From Myxococcus stipitatus (GTDB lineage Bacteria > Myxococcota > Myxococcia > Myxococcales > Myxococcaceae), in contig NZ_CP102770.1 in the NCBI RefSeq assembly GCF_038561935.1, positions 9,238,001-9,302,000 on the forward strand: a stretch of DNA of 64,000 nt. Direction: 5' to 3'. Shown piece by piece: positions 38,077-47,239 of the stretch. Positions within the stretch are counted from its first letter, which is position 1. The number at the start of each line of letters is the position of its first letter. Position numbers and translations under genes: made by a program. The notes beneath the pieces were generated by a model. That model was not told the origin of the DNA. It made no database searches and worked only from the letters and a program-made list of their open reading frames with translations.

Positions 38077-40263
38077 TCAAGCGCCAGCCCGCGGCAGCGA
38101 GTCCACATCCGCCCCCTGGAGCGACACCCCCGGCTCCACCGGAAGCTCCAGCATGAAGGAAGACCCCGCCCCCTCCGTGCTCACCACCTGGATGGAGCCC
38201 CCATGCGCCTCGGCGATGCGCCGGGTGAGGTACAGCCCCAATCCCAAGCCCCCATACTCGTGCGAGGAGACCGCCCGCTCGAAGGGACCGAAGATGCGCT
38301 CCCGAGCCTCCGCCGGAATCCCGATGCCCCGGTCCGTCACCACCACCCGCGCGCGCCGCCCCACCTGGCTCAGCGCCACGTCCACCTCCGCCCCCGCCCC
38401 GAACTTGAGCGCGTTCGCGAGCAGGTTGGAGAGCGCCTGCTCCACGCGCCCCCGGTCCAACCACCCACGCACCCGTCCTCCCGACACCGTCATCCGCAGC
38501 GTGCTGCCAGAGCGCGCCGCCTCGCCCGCGTAGCGCTCCAGCACCTCCTCCACCAGCCCCGTGAGGTCCACCCACTCGCGCTGGAGCTCCGGCCCCCCGG
38601 TCTTGAACAGGCTGACGTCCAGCACGTTCTCCACCAGCCGCGTGAGCCGCCGCCCTTGCTGAGCGATGGCCTCCAGCCGCTCCATCACGAAGCGGTCCAC
38701 CCCGGCCCGCCGGACCAACAACCCCATCAAGCCCTGCACCCGCAACGTGAGCGTCGCCAGCGGCGTGCGCAGCTCATGCGCCGCCACCGAGATGAAGTCC
38801 TCGCGCACCGCGACGGCCGCACGCGCCTCCTCCAGGAGCCGCGCGTTCTCCAACGCCATCGAGCACCGCCGCGCCACATCCTCCGCCAGCACCTGCTCCT
38901 TGCGCCCCCGAATCCCCCGCCCCAGCTCCATCGCCAGCGCGCCCACCTCCGCCCCTCGCACGCGCAAGGGCACCAGCACCCCCGAGCCCTCCGCGCCCTC
39001 CCACGACCGGGTCTCCGACGGCAGCGGAGGAAACCACCCGCGCAGCCCCGCCTCGCGCTCGGCCGTCCACCCCTCCGCGGCCACGCGCTCCACCACGCCG
39101 CTCCCATCGCGCAACCAGATGGCCGCCCCCGCCGCCACCTCGGGGACCAGCAGCCGCGTCACCCGAGGCAACGCCCCCCGCCAGTCCGGCGACTCGGCCA
39201 GCACCGCGCCCACCGTCGCCAGCACCCGCTGCGCCGTCTCCGCGCGCCGCCGCTCCGACACCACCGCCGCCACCGTCAGCGCGGACAGGCTGAGCACCGC
39301 GAGGAACACCTGCACGGACAACACCCGCTCGGACACCGACACCGTCAGCTCACCGAAGGGCCCTCGCCCCAGGCGCGTGTACTCCACCGCCACCGCGCTC
39401 ATCACCGCGGACGCACTCGCCGCCCCGCGCGCCCCCAGCCGCAGCGCCGCGGCGATGACCAACGGAAACGCCGCATACGGCAGCGTGGTGGAGACCGCCG
39501 CGGAGCCCGACGGCGAGTCCCCTTGGAAGACGAGCACCCCCACCGCGAACACGAGCGACAACAAGACATACGACTCCAGCCGCCGCCTCGGGGGAGAGGA
39601 CCGCCTGCCCCCAGGCCACCACGTCAGCACCAGCGGCGCCACCAGCACCGTGCCCAGCGCGTCGCTCAGCCACCAGACCAGGCCCTCGCGCCAGAACGAC
39701 ACCAGGCCCAGCCACGTCGTCGCGCCCAGCGCGCCCAGCAGCGCGCTCGGCAGCACGCCGATGGCGGCCCCCAGGAACAACAGCCCCGTGACGTCCTGCA
39801 CGCGACGGAAGCGGATGTCTCCCCCCGGCCAGCGCGACATCAGCGCGGCCCCCAGCCAGGTGCGCAGCATGTTGCCCACCGCCCAGGTCACCGCCAGCCC
39901 CCAGGGCCTGCCCATGGCCAGCTCGGAACACACCTCCACCGCGAAGACGGCGAACAGCAGCGTGGGCCACATGCTCCGCGGAGAGCGCAGCAGGAACGCC
40001 AGCGTCATCCCCGCGGGCAGCCAGAGGATGGCCCCGCTGAACGGTGGAAACACGAAGTGGGCGCTGATGACCTTCAGGGCCTCGAAGGACACCGCGAGCA
40101 GTACCGCGCGCTCCCAGCCGGCGCGCCCCAGCGTGAGTGACATTCCCACCCCCACCGCAAGGTAACCAGCACGCAAGCGGAAGCCGGGCCCCGGGCGGCG
40201 GAGCGACAAGGCCCTTGGCCGGCTTGTCCACCGCCGTGCGCTCGCGACGCGGGAGACAGGCAC
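38077..40263 (-). CDS. MASE1-domain sensor histidine kinase
   Basis: A 728-residue hybrid-free sensor kinase. The GTG at 40263 has AGGAGG eight bases upstream; an ATG at 40143 is less well placed. Residues about 40-320 are an integral membrane sensor of the MASE1 type (SGAILWLPAGMTLAFLLR, then seven more helices). A linker GAF-like domain follows (about 340-480), then HisKA with the phospho-acceptor His in VAAHELRTPLATL (about residue 497). The ATPase domain has the N box LLANALKFG, G1 TDRGIGIPAE and G2 GLGLGLYLTRRIAEAHGG. The ligand for MASE1 is unknown. No response regulator gene is adjacent, and mtgA lies downstream, so a link to envelope stress is possible but unproven. Confidence 0.92.
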   Translation of the reverse strand: MPVSRVASARRWTSRPRALSLRRPGPGFRLRAGYLAVGVGMSLTLGRAGWERAVLLAVSFEALKVISAHFVFPPFSGAILWLPAGMTLAFLLRSPRSMWPTLLFAVFAVEVCSELAMGRPWGLAVTWAVGNMLRTWLGAALMSRWPGGDIRFRRVQDVTGLLFLGAAIGVLPSALLGALGATTWLGLVSFWREGLVWWLSDALGTVLVAPLVLTWWPGGRRSSPPRRRLESYVLLSLVFAVGVLVFQGDSPSGSAAVSTTLPYAAFPLVIAAALRLGARGAASASAVMSAVAVEYTRLGRGPFGELTVSVSERVLSVQVFLAVLSLSALTVAAVVSERRRAETAQRVLATVGAVLAESPDWRGALPRVTRLLVPEVAAGAAIWLRDGSGVVERVAAEGWTAEREAGLRGWFPPLPSETRSWEGAEGSGVLVPLRVRGAEVGALAMELGRGIRGRKEQVLAEDVARRCSMALENARLLEEARAAVAVREDFISVAAHELRTPLATLTLRVQGLMGLLVRRAGVDRFVMERLEAIAQQGRRLTRLVENVLDVSLFKTGGPELQREWVDLTGLVEEVLERYAGEAARSGSTLRMTVSGGRVRGWLDRGRVEQALSNLLANALKFGAGAEVDVALSQVGRRARVVVTDRGIGIPAEARERIFGPFERAVSSHEYGGLGLGLYLTRRIAEAHGGSIQVVSTEGAGSSFMLELPVEPGVSLQGADVDSLPRAGA

Positions 40264-40297
40264 CCATGCGCCCTCCTGGCTAGACTGCGGAGGCCCC

Positions 40298-40867
40298 GTG
40301 CCCTTCGCCTACTTCGACAGTCTCACCCCCGACCAGCAGCGCGCCTATCGGATGAGCGATGGAGTGAGCACCCTCCGGGTCAGGGCCCCCGTGGCGCTGG
40401 CCCCCCTGGTCGCGGCGGTGCGGGAGGCCCTGGCCACCGGCGCCTGCCCGCCCCTGGAGCGCGCCACCGCGAAGCTGAGTGATGCCCTGTGCGAGCGACT
40501 GGACGTGGCCTCCGTGCGGGTGGAGGTGCTCGAGGTGCGCCCCTCCTCCGAGGAGGGGGAGCTGCACGGGCTCTACACGTGGGAGCCCGGGCGCCGTCCT
40601 CGGCTCCAGGTGTGGATGCGCACCGCGAAGCAGGCGCGCGTGGTGGCCTTCCGCACGTACCTTCGCACCTTCCTCCATGAGCTGTGTCATCACCTGGACT
40701 TCCAGCTCCTGGAGCTCCCGCATTCGTTCCACACGAATGGTTTCTTCCAGCGGGAGTCCAGCCTCTTCCAGCAGCTGGTGCCCCGCGCCATGCCGCGAGG
40801 CGGCGAAACACAAAAAGCACGCGCGAGAAACAGGAAGGGTGTGGAGGACGACACCCCACCCCGCTGA
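40298..40867 (+). CDS. Small HExxH metallopeptidase-like protein
   Basis: A 189-residue protein of no named family that I recognise. The GTG at 40298 follows GGAGG; it is divergent from the kinase gene with a 34-bp gap. It carries a zinc motif HELCHHLD (about residue 127, in FLHELCHHLDFQLL). About 15 residues later HTNGFFQRESSL (His and Glu) could complete the site, as in SprT-like or ImmA-like zinc proteins. There is no signal peptide. A Gly/Lys/Arg-rich tail ends the protein. It may process a cytoplasmic substrate; function not assigned. Confidence 0.8.
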   Translation: MPFAYFDSLTPDQQRAYRMSDGVSTLRVRAPVALAPLVAAVREALATGACPPLERATAKLSDALCERLDVASVRVEVLEVRPSSEEGELHGLYTWEPGRRPRLQVWMRTAKQARVVAFRTYLRTFLHELCHHLDFQLLELPHSFHTNGFFQRESSLFQQLVPRAMPRGGETQKARARNRKGVEDDTPPR

Positions 40868-40936
40868 CGGGTTTCTTGCATCCCCATCAACGAATTGGGA
40901 ACGCGCGCCACAAGCGAGGCTAGATTCCGCCTCCCT

Positions 40937-43489
40937 ATGGCGCACCCGACCGAAGACAAGAACTTCCGCCTCCCCACCACCGTTCGCCCCCAGCGCTACG
41001 CGGCCACGCTGACCCTGGACCTGGGAGCGAAGTCCTTCACCGGACAGCAGACGGTGGAGGTGGAGGTCTCCGCGCCCACGCGCGAAATCATCCTCCACGC
41101 CATCGCCCTGCAGGTCGGCGAGGTGACGTTCCGCTCGGGAGGCACGCAGCTCAAGCCGTCCTCCATCCGTGCGGTGGAAGTCAGCGAGACAGTGGTGCTC
41201 GGCTTCGATGCGCCCCTGCCCCAGGGCCGCGCCACGCTGGAGGTCGCATGGAAGGGCCCCTTCACGGACGGCCTGCGCGGCATGTACCTGGCGGGCAAGG
41301 TGGTGGCCACGCAGTTCGAGGCCGCCGACGCGCGCCGCGTCTTCCCCAGCTTCGATGAGCCCGCCTTCAAGGCGAAGTGGGCCCTGAGCGTGCGCGTGCC
41401 CCAGGGGCTCGCGGTGCTGGGCAACGGCCCCGTCGTGAAGGAGGAGCAGGACGGCGTCTGGAACAAGGTGACGTTCCAGGAGACGGAGGTGCTCAGCAGC
41501 TACCTGGTCGCGCTGGTGGTGGGCCCGCTGGTGGGCACGCCCGCGCAGCTCGTGGGCGGCGTGCCGGTGCGCACCTGGTCACTCCAGGAGAAGGGGCACC
41601 TGACGCGCTTTGGCCAGGACGTGGCGCTGGCCGTGCTCCCCAGGCTGCAGGACTACTTCGGCCTGCCATATGCCTTCACCAAGGTGGACCAGGTGGGCAT
41701 CCCGGACTTCGAGGCGGGCGCCATGGAGAACGCCGGCCTGATTACCTACCGCGAGGTGGCGCTGCTGCTGGACCCGGCCACCGCGCCCCTGTCCGTGCAG
41801 AAGCGCGTGGCGGAGGTGGTGACACACGAGCTGGCGCACCAGTGGTTCGGCAACTGGGTCACCATGGTGTGGTGGGACGACCTCTGGCTCAACGAGGCCT
41901 TCGCCACGTGGATGGCGTTCAAGATTGTCGACCAGTGGCGCCCCGAGTGGCGCATGTGGCTGGACTTCGACGCGCACCGCGCCAGCGCGCTGTACCTGGA
42001 CGCGCTCAAGTCCACGCACCCCATCCACGGAGAGGTGCGCAACGCGAGCGAGGCGGGCGAGAGCTTCGACGCGATTACGTACGAGAAGGGCGGCGCGGTG
42101 CTGCGCATGATCGAGGGCTTCCTCGGCGAGGGCCCCTTCCGTGAAGGCATCCGCCTCTACATGCGCAAGCACGCGCGCGCCAACGCGGTGAAGGAGGACT
42201 TGTGGAACGCGCTGGGCGAGGCCGCCCGGCAGCCCGTGGAGGAGCTGGCCACGGCGTGGGTGGGCCAGAGCGGCTTCCCCCTGGTGACGGCGAGCGTGAA
42301 CGGGCGCGAGGTGACGCTGTCGCAGCGGCGCTTCTATTCCGAGCCCGGCGTGGAGAGCGCGGAGAAGTGGCCGGTGCCCATGGTGCTGCGCTACCAGGAC
42401 GCCTCCGGCGTGCGCGAGCAGCGCGTGCTGCTGCGCGACAAGCAGGCGAAGGTGACGCTGGAGGGCTCCGGCGCGGTGAAGTGGCTGTGCGCCAACGCGG
42501 GCTCCACGGGCTTCTACCGGGTGGAGTACGACAAGGCGACGCTGGCGGGGCTGGCCACGAACCTGCGCGCGCTGGAGCCCGCGGAGCGCATCTCGCTGCT
42601 CGCGGACCAGTGGGCGCTGGTGCGCTCGGGGCGCGCGTCGGTGGGGGACCTGCTGGACCTGGCGGCCCGCTTCAGCGACGAGGAGGACGACTCCGTCCTG
42701 GACGAGCTGGTGGGGCGGCTGGCCTACGTCGAGGGCCGGCTGGTGGAGGGCGAGGACCAGGTGCGCCTGCGCGCGTGGGTGGAGCGGCTGTTGGGCCCGG
42801 GCCTGAAGAAGCTGGGCTGGCAGGCGGCGGCGGGTGAGTCGGACGCGGTGAAGCTGCGGCGCGCGGCGCTGGTGCGCGCGGTGGGTGGGCTGGCCCGCGG
42901 CCCGGACGCGCTCGCGGAGGCCCGTCCGCGCGTCGCGCGCATGCTCAAGGGAGAGCGTGACGCGCTGGAGCCGAACCTGCTGGATGCCTCGGTGGCCATC
43001 GTCGCGCGCGCCGGCGACGCGGCCCTGTTCGATACGTTCCTCCAGAAGCTGCCCTCCGAGCCGGACCCGGCCACGCAGCGCCGCTACCTCATGGCGCTCA
43101 CCGCCTTCGAGGAGCCCGCGCTGGCCGCTCGCGCGCAGGACCTGCTCTTCTCCGAGACGGTGAAGACGCAGGACGTGGCCAGCTTCGTGTCGGGCCTGCT
43201 GGCCAACCGCACCGGGCGCGACGCGTGGTGGGCGCGGATGCGCAAGCAGTGGAAGGACGTCATCGCCCGCACGGGTGGCGCGCCCATGCTGCTGCGGCGA
43301 ATCGTGGAGTCGCTGGGCATGCTGCGCACGCGCGAGGAGCTGGAGGCGGTGAAGGCCCTGTTGAAGGACCACCCCATCAACGAGGCGCAGCAGGCCACGG
43401 CGCAGACGCTGGAGCGGCTGGCGCAGGACGTGGAGCTGCTCGAGCGCTGCGGCCCCGAGGTCTCCGCGTGGCTCAAGCGCCAGGCCTGA
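40937..43489 (+). CDS. M1-family aminopeptidase N
   Basis: An 850-residue zinc aminopeptidase of the puromycin-sensitive/ERAP branch. ATG 40937 starts MAHPTEDKNFRLPTTV. The substrate-binding exopeptidase motif GAMEN is at about residue 261 and the zinc motif HELAHQWFGNWVTM..W..LWLNEAFA at about residue 297. An N-terminal beta-saddle (QTVEVEVSAPTREIILHA) and a C-terminal ERAP1-like helical domain complete the usual architecture. No signal peptide, so probably cytoplasmic peptide turnover. The HpcH-like gene follows after 6 bp, suggesting co-transcription. Confidence 0.97.
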   Translation: MAHPTEDKNFRLPTTVRPQRYAATLTLDLGAKSFTGQQTVEVEVSAPTREIILHAIALQVGEVTFRSGGTQLKPSSIRAVEVSETVVLGFDAPLPQGRATLEVAWKGPFTDGLRGMYLAGKVVATQFEAADARRVFPSFDEPAFKAKWALSVRVPQGLAVLGNGPVVKEEQDGVWNKVTFQETEVLSSYLVALVVGPLVGTPAQLVGGVPVRTWSLQEKGHLTRFGQDVALAVLPRLQDYFGLPYAFTKVDQVGIPDFEAGAMENAGLITYREVALLLDPATAPLSVQKRVAEVVTHELAHQWFGNWVTMVWWDDLWLNEAFATWMAFKIVDQWRPEWRMWLDFDAHRASALYLDALKSTHPIHGEVRNASEAGESFDAITYEKGGAVLRMIEGFLGEGPFREGIRLYMRKHARANAVKEDLWNALGEAARQPVEELATAWVGQSGFPLVTASVNGREVTLSQRRFYSEPGVESAEKWPVPMVLRYQDASGVREQRVLLRDKQAKVTLEGSGAVKWLCANAGSTGFYRVEYDKATLAGLATNLRALEPAERISLLADQWALVRSGRASVGDLLDLAARFSDEEDDSVLDELVGRLAYVEGRLVEGEDQVRLRAWVERLLGPGLKKLGWQAAAGESDAVKLRRAALVRAVGGLARGPDALAEARPRVARMLKGERDALEPNLLDASVAIVARAGDAALFDTFLQKLPSEPDPATQRRYLMALTAFEEPALAARAQDLLFSETVKTQDVASFVSGLLANRTGRDAWWARMRKQWKDVIARTGGAPMLLRRIVESLGMLRTREELEAVKALLKDHPINEAQQATAQTLERLAQDVELLERCGPEVSAWLKRQA

Positions 43490-43495
43490 TGTCCC

Positions 43496-44851
43496 ATGAA
43501 GACCACCCTGACGCCCTCCAGCCTCTCCGGCGCGCGTGAGTCCCTGCGGCGCGCCAACACCGAGCTCGCCCACGCGTACCCGGGCGAGTCGCCCCGCCGC
43601 CAGCCGGTGCATGTCGTCTATGGCGGGGCCCACCTCTTCCGCGCGGAGTCGGCGCGGAAGCTGGGGGACCTGGCGCTCGCGGCGATGAAGGACTACGCGC
43701 CGGACTCGGCGGAGCTGGCGCATGGCCTGGGCCTCCCCCAGCGAGGGCGCTTCGCCCAGCGCGTCTATGAGCGGGTGCAGGAGAAGCTCAAGCGCGAGCC
43801 GGTGGAGGACTACCGCATCGACTTCGAGGACGGCTACGGCCACCGCCCCGACGCGGAGGAGGACACCCACGCCGTCGCCGCCGCGAAGGAGATGGCGCGC
43901 GGGCTGGAGCTGGGCACGCTGCCGCCGTTCACCGGCATCCGGGTGAAGTCCTTCACGGAGGAGCTGTTCGAGCGCTCCTCCCGCACGCTGGACGTGTTCG
44001 TCACCACGTTGCTGGAGCACAGCGGTGGCAGGTTGCCGCCGTCCTTCGTCGTGACGCTGCCCAAGGTGTCCCTGCCCGAGCAGGTGGCGGCGCTCGCGCG
44101 CATCCTGGAGGTGCTGGAGCAGGGGCACGGGCTCGCGCGCGGGGCGCTGGGGATGGAGCTGATGGTGGAGACGCCCCAGGCCCTCTTCAATCGCGAGGGG
44201 AAGATGAACCTGCAGGCGCTGGTGTCCGCGGGCGAGGGCCGCTGCGGCGCCGTGCACCTGGGCTTGTATGACTACACCGCCGCGCTGAACGTCAGCGCGC
44301 ATGTGCAGAGCATGTTGCACCCCGCCTGCGACTTCCTGCGCGACTTCGTGCAGGCGGCGCTCGCGGGCACGGGCGTGCAGCTGTCCGACGGCGTCACCAA
44401 CGTGATGCCGGTGCCCCCGCATCGCAAGCAAGGCGATGAGCCGCTCCTGCCCACGCAGCTGCGGGAGAACAGCGAGGCGGTGCAGCGGGTGTGGCAGCTC
44501 ACCTACCGGCACATCCGCCACTCGCTGGAGCGCGGCTGGTATCAAGGCTGGGACCTGCACCCCGCCCAGCTCCCCGTGCGCTACGCGGCGGTGTACGCCT
44601 TCTTCCTCGAGGGCCTGGACGCGGCCACCCGCCGGCTCAAGGCCTTCATGGAGAAGGCGGCCCAGGCCACGCTGGTGGGCAACGTGTTCGACGACGCGGC
44701 CACGGGCCAGGGACTGCTCAACTTCTTCCTGCGGGGCTTGAGCTGCGGCGCGCTCACCCAGGATGAGGTGCTGGCCACCGGCCTCACCGTGGAGGAGCTG
44801 CGGACGCGCTCCTTCCGCACCATCCTCGAGTCACGCCGCGCCCGCACGTAG
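43496..44851 (+). CDS. HpcH/HpaI-like aldolase (DUF6986)
   Basis: A 451-residue protein of the aldolase/citrate-lyase superfamily. The TIM-barrel signatures include YRIDFEDGYGHRPDAEED (metal-binding acidic cluster, about residue 105), GIRVKSF, VTLPKVSLPEQ and GALGMELMVETPQAL (the E..ET motif of the family). These are followed by HLGLYDYTAAL and WDLHPAQLPVRYAAVYAFF. Length and composition fit the DUF6986 group, which is often near ureide or allantoin genes in other bacteria. No such genes are seen here. It probably cleaves or forms a C-C bond on a small acid; substrate unknown. It follows the aminopeptidase gene by 6 bp. Confidence 0.85.
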   Translation: MKTTLTPSSLSGARESLRRANTELAHAYPGESPRRQPVHVVYGGAHLFRAESARKLGDLALAAMKDYAPDSAELAHGLGLPQRGRFAQRVYERVQEKLKREPVEDYRIDFEDGYGHRPDAEEDTHAVAAAKEMARGLELGTLPPFTGIRVKSFTEELFERSSRTLDVFVTTLLEHSGGRLPPSFVVTLPKVSLPEQVAALARILEVLEQGHGLARGALGMELMVETPQALFNREGKMNLQALVSAGEGRCGAVHLGLYDYTAALNVSAHVQSMLHPACDFLRDFVQAALAGTGVQLSDGVTNVMPVPPHRKQGDEPLLPTQLRENSEAVQRVWQLTYRHIRHSLERGWYQGWDLHPAQLPVRYAAVYAFFLEGLDAATRRLKAFMEKAAQATLVGNVFDDAATGQGLLNFFLRGLSCGALTQDEVLATGLTVEELRTRSFRTILESRRART

Positions 44852-44863
44852 GCGGCGAAAGGC

Positions 44864-45964
44864 TCACGACTGACCGGAGGGGCGCTGCTCCTCCGGCGGC
44901 GAGGACTCGGGCGCGCTCGCCGCGCGGTGGGCGCGGAACCAGGCCACGTCGATGGCCGCCGCGCCCAGGAGGAACAGCAGCGGCCCCGGCTTCGCGGCGA
45001 GCCCCAGCAGTCCCCACACGGTGACGGCCCCCGCCAGGAGGAACGGCAGCACCGAGGGCACGGCCTCGCGGGCGCGAGGGACCGCGGCCAGCAGCGCGAG
45101 CGACATGAGGGCCAGCACCGCGAGCGGCGCGCCGGAGCGGCTGCGGCCGGACGTCGCGTAGAAGCTGGTCGTCTGGGTGAGGTTCGGCGCCCAGCCGTAC
45201 TGGCTCTCCGTGTACTGGTAGCCCGTGGGCCGGCCACTGCGGTCCACCTCCGTCACCTGCCGGTCCTGGTAGCCGTAGCCGCCCAGCGACGTCCACAGCT
45301 TCATCCCCGAGCCCCAGGTGAACATCATCGACAGCGCGCACACCGCCGCGCCCGCGAGCACCCAGCGCTTCAGCCGCGTGGCCTCCGGTGAAGGCCGCAG
45401 CTCCGGAGCGGACGCGGCCGAGGCCTGGAACACGCGCCACTGCACGTAGCCCAGCACCACCGCGGCGCCGAGCCAGACGAGCGGCACCAGCCCGAGGCTC
45501 AAGGACAGGAAGGCGAAGGTGAAGGCCAGCGCCGTGAAGAGCGGGAGGAACGCGGGATGCGAGGCCATGTGGGCCAGCTTCTCCAGCGGCGCGGGGACGG
45601 GGCGGCCCGCGGCGCCCCACTCACGAGCCCCCAGCAGCACGCTGCCCGCGAGCATCACCCCGGACCACGGCAGGCCGATGCCGCCGCCGATGACGGGGAG
45701 AATCGGCAGGAGCACGGCCGAGGCGACCAGACCCGAGCCCAGCAGCGGCAGCGAGCCCCCCGGCAAGCGCTCTCGCAGCCGAGGGTCTTCCAGGAGCGTG
45801 CGCACCGCATGGCCCGCGGCCTCGGCGGTGCGGCGCGCGGAGTCCGCGGCCTCCTCCGCGGAGGGGAGGCCGCTGAAACCGGCGGACTTCACGTCGCGGC
45901 CACAGACAGGACACGCGGTGGCGCGGGCATCGGGAAGTGGCTGACCGCAGTGCGGACACGACAT
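44864..45964 (-). CDS. Zinc-ribbon membrane protein
   Basis: A 366-residue protein beginning MSCPHCGQPL and CPVCGRDV, a four-Cys zinc ribbon (CxxC-x14-CxxC). The rest is an integral membrane region of about 8 hydrophobic segments (LPILPVIGGGIGLPWSGVMLAGSVLL, LPLFTALAFTFAFLSLSLGL and others). A Tyr/Gln-rich periplasmic-looking loop (GYGYQDRQVTEVDRSGRPTGYQYTESQYGW) lies between helices. No enzyme signature is seen. Convergent with the aldolase gene (12-bp gap). Such zinc-ribbon multi-pass proteins are common in Myxococcota with no known function. Confidence 0.85.
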   Translation of the reverse strand: MSCPHCGQPLPDARATACPVCGRDVKSAGFSGLPSAEEAADSARRTAEAAGHAVRTLLEDPRLRERLPGGSLPLLGSGLVASAVLLPILPVIGGGIGLPWSGVMLAGSVLLGAREWGAAGRPVPAPLEKLAHMASHPAFLPLFTALAFTFAFLSLSLGLVPLVWLGAAVVLGYVQWRVFQASAASAPELRPSPEATRLKRWVLAGAAVCALSMMFTWGSGMKLWTSLGGYGYQDRQVTEVDRSGRPTGYQYTESQYGWAPNLTQTTSFYATSGRSRSGAPLAVLALMSLALLAAVPRAREAVPSVLPFLLAGAVTVWGLLGLAAKPGPLLFLLGAAAIDVAWFRAHRAASAPESSPPEEQRPSGQS

Positions 45965-46075
45965 GGCTCACTCCGGAGGACGGCGTGGGCCTCGCAGCCT
46001 AGCGCCTCCCGGGGCGCGCACCATGACTACCCGCAGGCGACACGCCGGGCGCCACCTCGCGCCCGAGCCCCCCAC

Positions 46076-47143
46076 TCACCAGAGCATGTCCTGGTACTCG
46101 GTGACGCCGGGCAGGTTGGAGAGCTGGAGCGTCTGGCTCCCCACCTTCACCGTGCCCTCGAAGAGGCCCACCGGCTGCGCGAAGTGGCTGATGACCAGGC
46201 GCAGGTTGCGCTCCTCGCGGTGGACGTAGAAGGGCTGGAAGCGCAGGTCCACCGCGCCGTCCGCCGTCGTCAGCTTCCACGGCCCCATCAGGTTCTTCGC
46301 GTCGTACTCGAAGCGCGCGCGCGCCAGCGGGTACAGCCGGTCCCCCAGCCAGAGCGCGTTCTCGTTGGCCTCGGTCGCGCTCTCGTTGAAGCCCTCGACG
46401 AGATTCAGGCCGATGGGCATTCCATCCGCCAGCCGCCCGGAGGCGAAGGCCCAGCGCCAGGCCGTATGCCGCGCCAGATAGCCCTGCGTGTAGTCGATGC
46501 CGCCCACGCCTCCATCCAGCCGGAAGCGCTTGCCGCCCGCCTCCAGGCTGCCGAAGGACAAGAGGCCGTTGCGCTTCATCGTGACGTTGACGAGCCCGTC
46601 TCCCGGCACCGGCGCAATCACCGTCAGCGCCGGAGGACCTCCCGCCACGAGCAGCTCGCCGTTCCACTGGAAGGTGTTGAGGCTGCCGGTGCGCACGCGG
46701 CTGACGTCCACCTGCACCTGGTAGCGCTCGTCCTCCTCGCCCCGGCGGATGGCCAGCTTGCCGCCCAGCGTGCGGAAGGACGCGTTGAGCCCCGCGCCGG
46801 GCTTGTCGCCCAGGGACACCATGGGGCCCGGGGCGCCCAGGAAGCTCACGTCACACAGGACCTTGCGCTCGCCCAGGTCCACGGCCACGGCGAAGGCGCT
46901 GGACGAGTACCCCAGGTCCACCACCGCGAAGAGCGCCGCCACCTCTTGCGTGGCGGTGAAGGTGTAGTGCCAGCGCTTGCGCTTGAGCAGCCGCGTGGTC
47001 CGGGCCGGGGCCCACTTCCCCAGCAGTCTGGGGAGGTCCACCTCGGGCAGCTCGCCCTGGTAGGTACCGAAGCGCGGCTCCCCTTGCGTGGTGGCCACGG
47101 ACTCCGGCGCCAGGGGAAGGAGGGCATCTTTCTCGGGCGTCAT
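46076..47143 (-). CDS. DUF2804 family protein
   Basis: A 355-residue soluble protein of the DUF2804 family. It is beta-rich throughout. Typical blocks are LLKRKRWHYTFTATQEVAALFAVVDLGYSSSAFA near the N-terminus, then GGVGGIDYTQGYLARHTAWRWAFASGRL with the conserved W..A...G, and GLNLVEGFNESATEANENALWLGDRLYPL. The C-terminus has FQPFYVHREERNLRLVISHFAQPVGLFEGTV. The fold looks like a large beta-sandwich, possibly lipid- or glycan-handling. Function undetermined. ATG 47143 begins MTPEKDALL. Confidence 0.88.
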   Translation of the reverse strand: MTPEKDALLPLAPESVATTQGEPRFGTYQGELPEVDLPRLLGKWAPARTTRLLKRKRWHYTFTATQEVAALFAVVDLGYSSSAFAVAVDLGERKVLCDVSFLGAPGPMVSLGDKPGAGLNASFRTLGGKLAIRRGEEDERYQVQVDVSRVRTGSLNTFQWNGELLVAGGPPALTVIAPVPGDGLVNVTMKRNGLLSFGSLEAGGKRFRLDGGVGGIDYTQGYLARHTAWRWAFASGRLADGMPIGLNLVEGFNESATEANENALWLGDRLYPLARARFEYDAKNLMGPWKLTTADGAVDLRFQPFYVHREERNLRLVISHFAQPVGLFEGTVKVGSQTLQLSNLPGVTEYQDMLW

Positions 47144-47239
47144 CTCGCCCCATTGGAAGCGAACCGGCGGCCATTGTCATCCACGCCGGAGGTCCCCGAG
47201 GCCCCAACAGACGCCTCGGAGACACTGTCCGCCCCGCCC

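Noticed and set aside
38050-40140. A plus-strand frame of about 700 residues opposite the MASE1 kinase
   Set aside because: Pro/His/Arg/Gln-rich, no motifs; the minus-strand kinase has full HisKA and ATPase signatures.
41579-44560. A long minus-strand frame opposite the M1 aminopeptidase and aldolase genes
   Set aside because: Same antisense GC-bias artefact (Arg/His/Leu/Gln-rich, no motifs); both plus-strand genes are clear.
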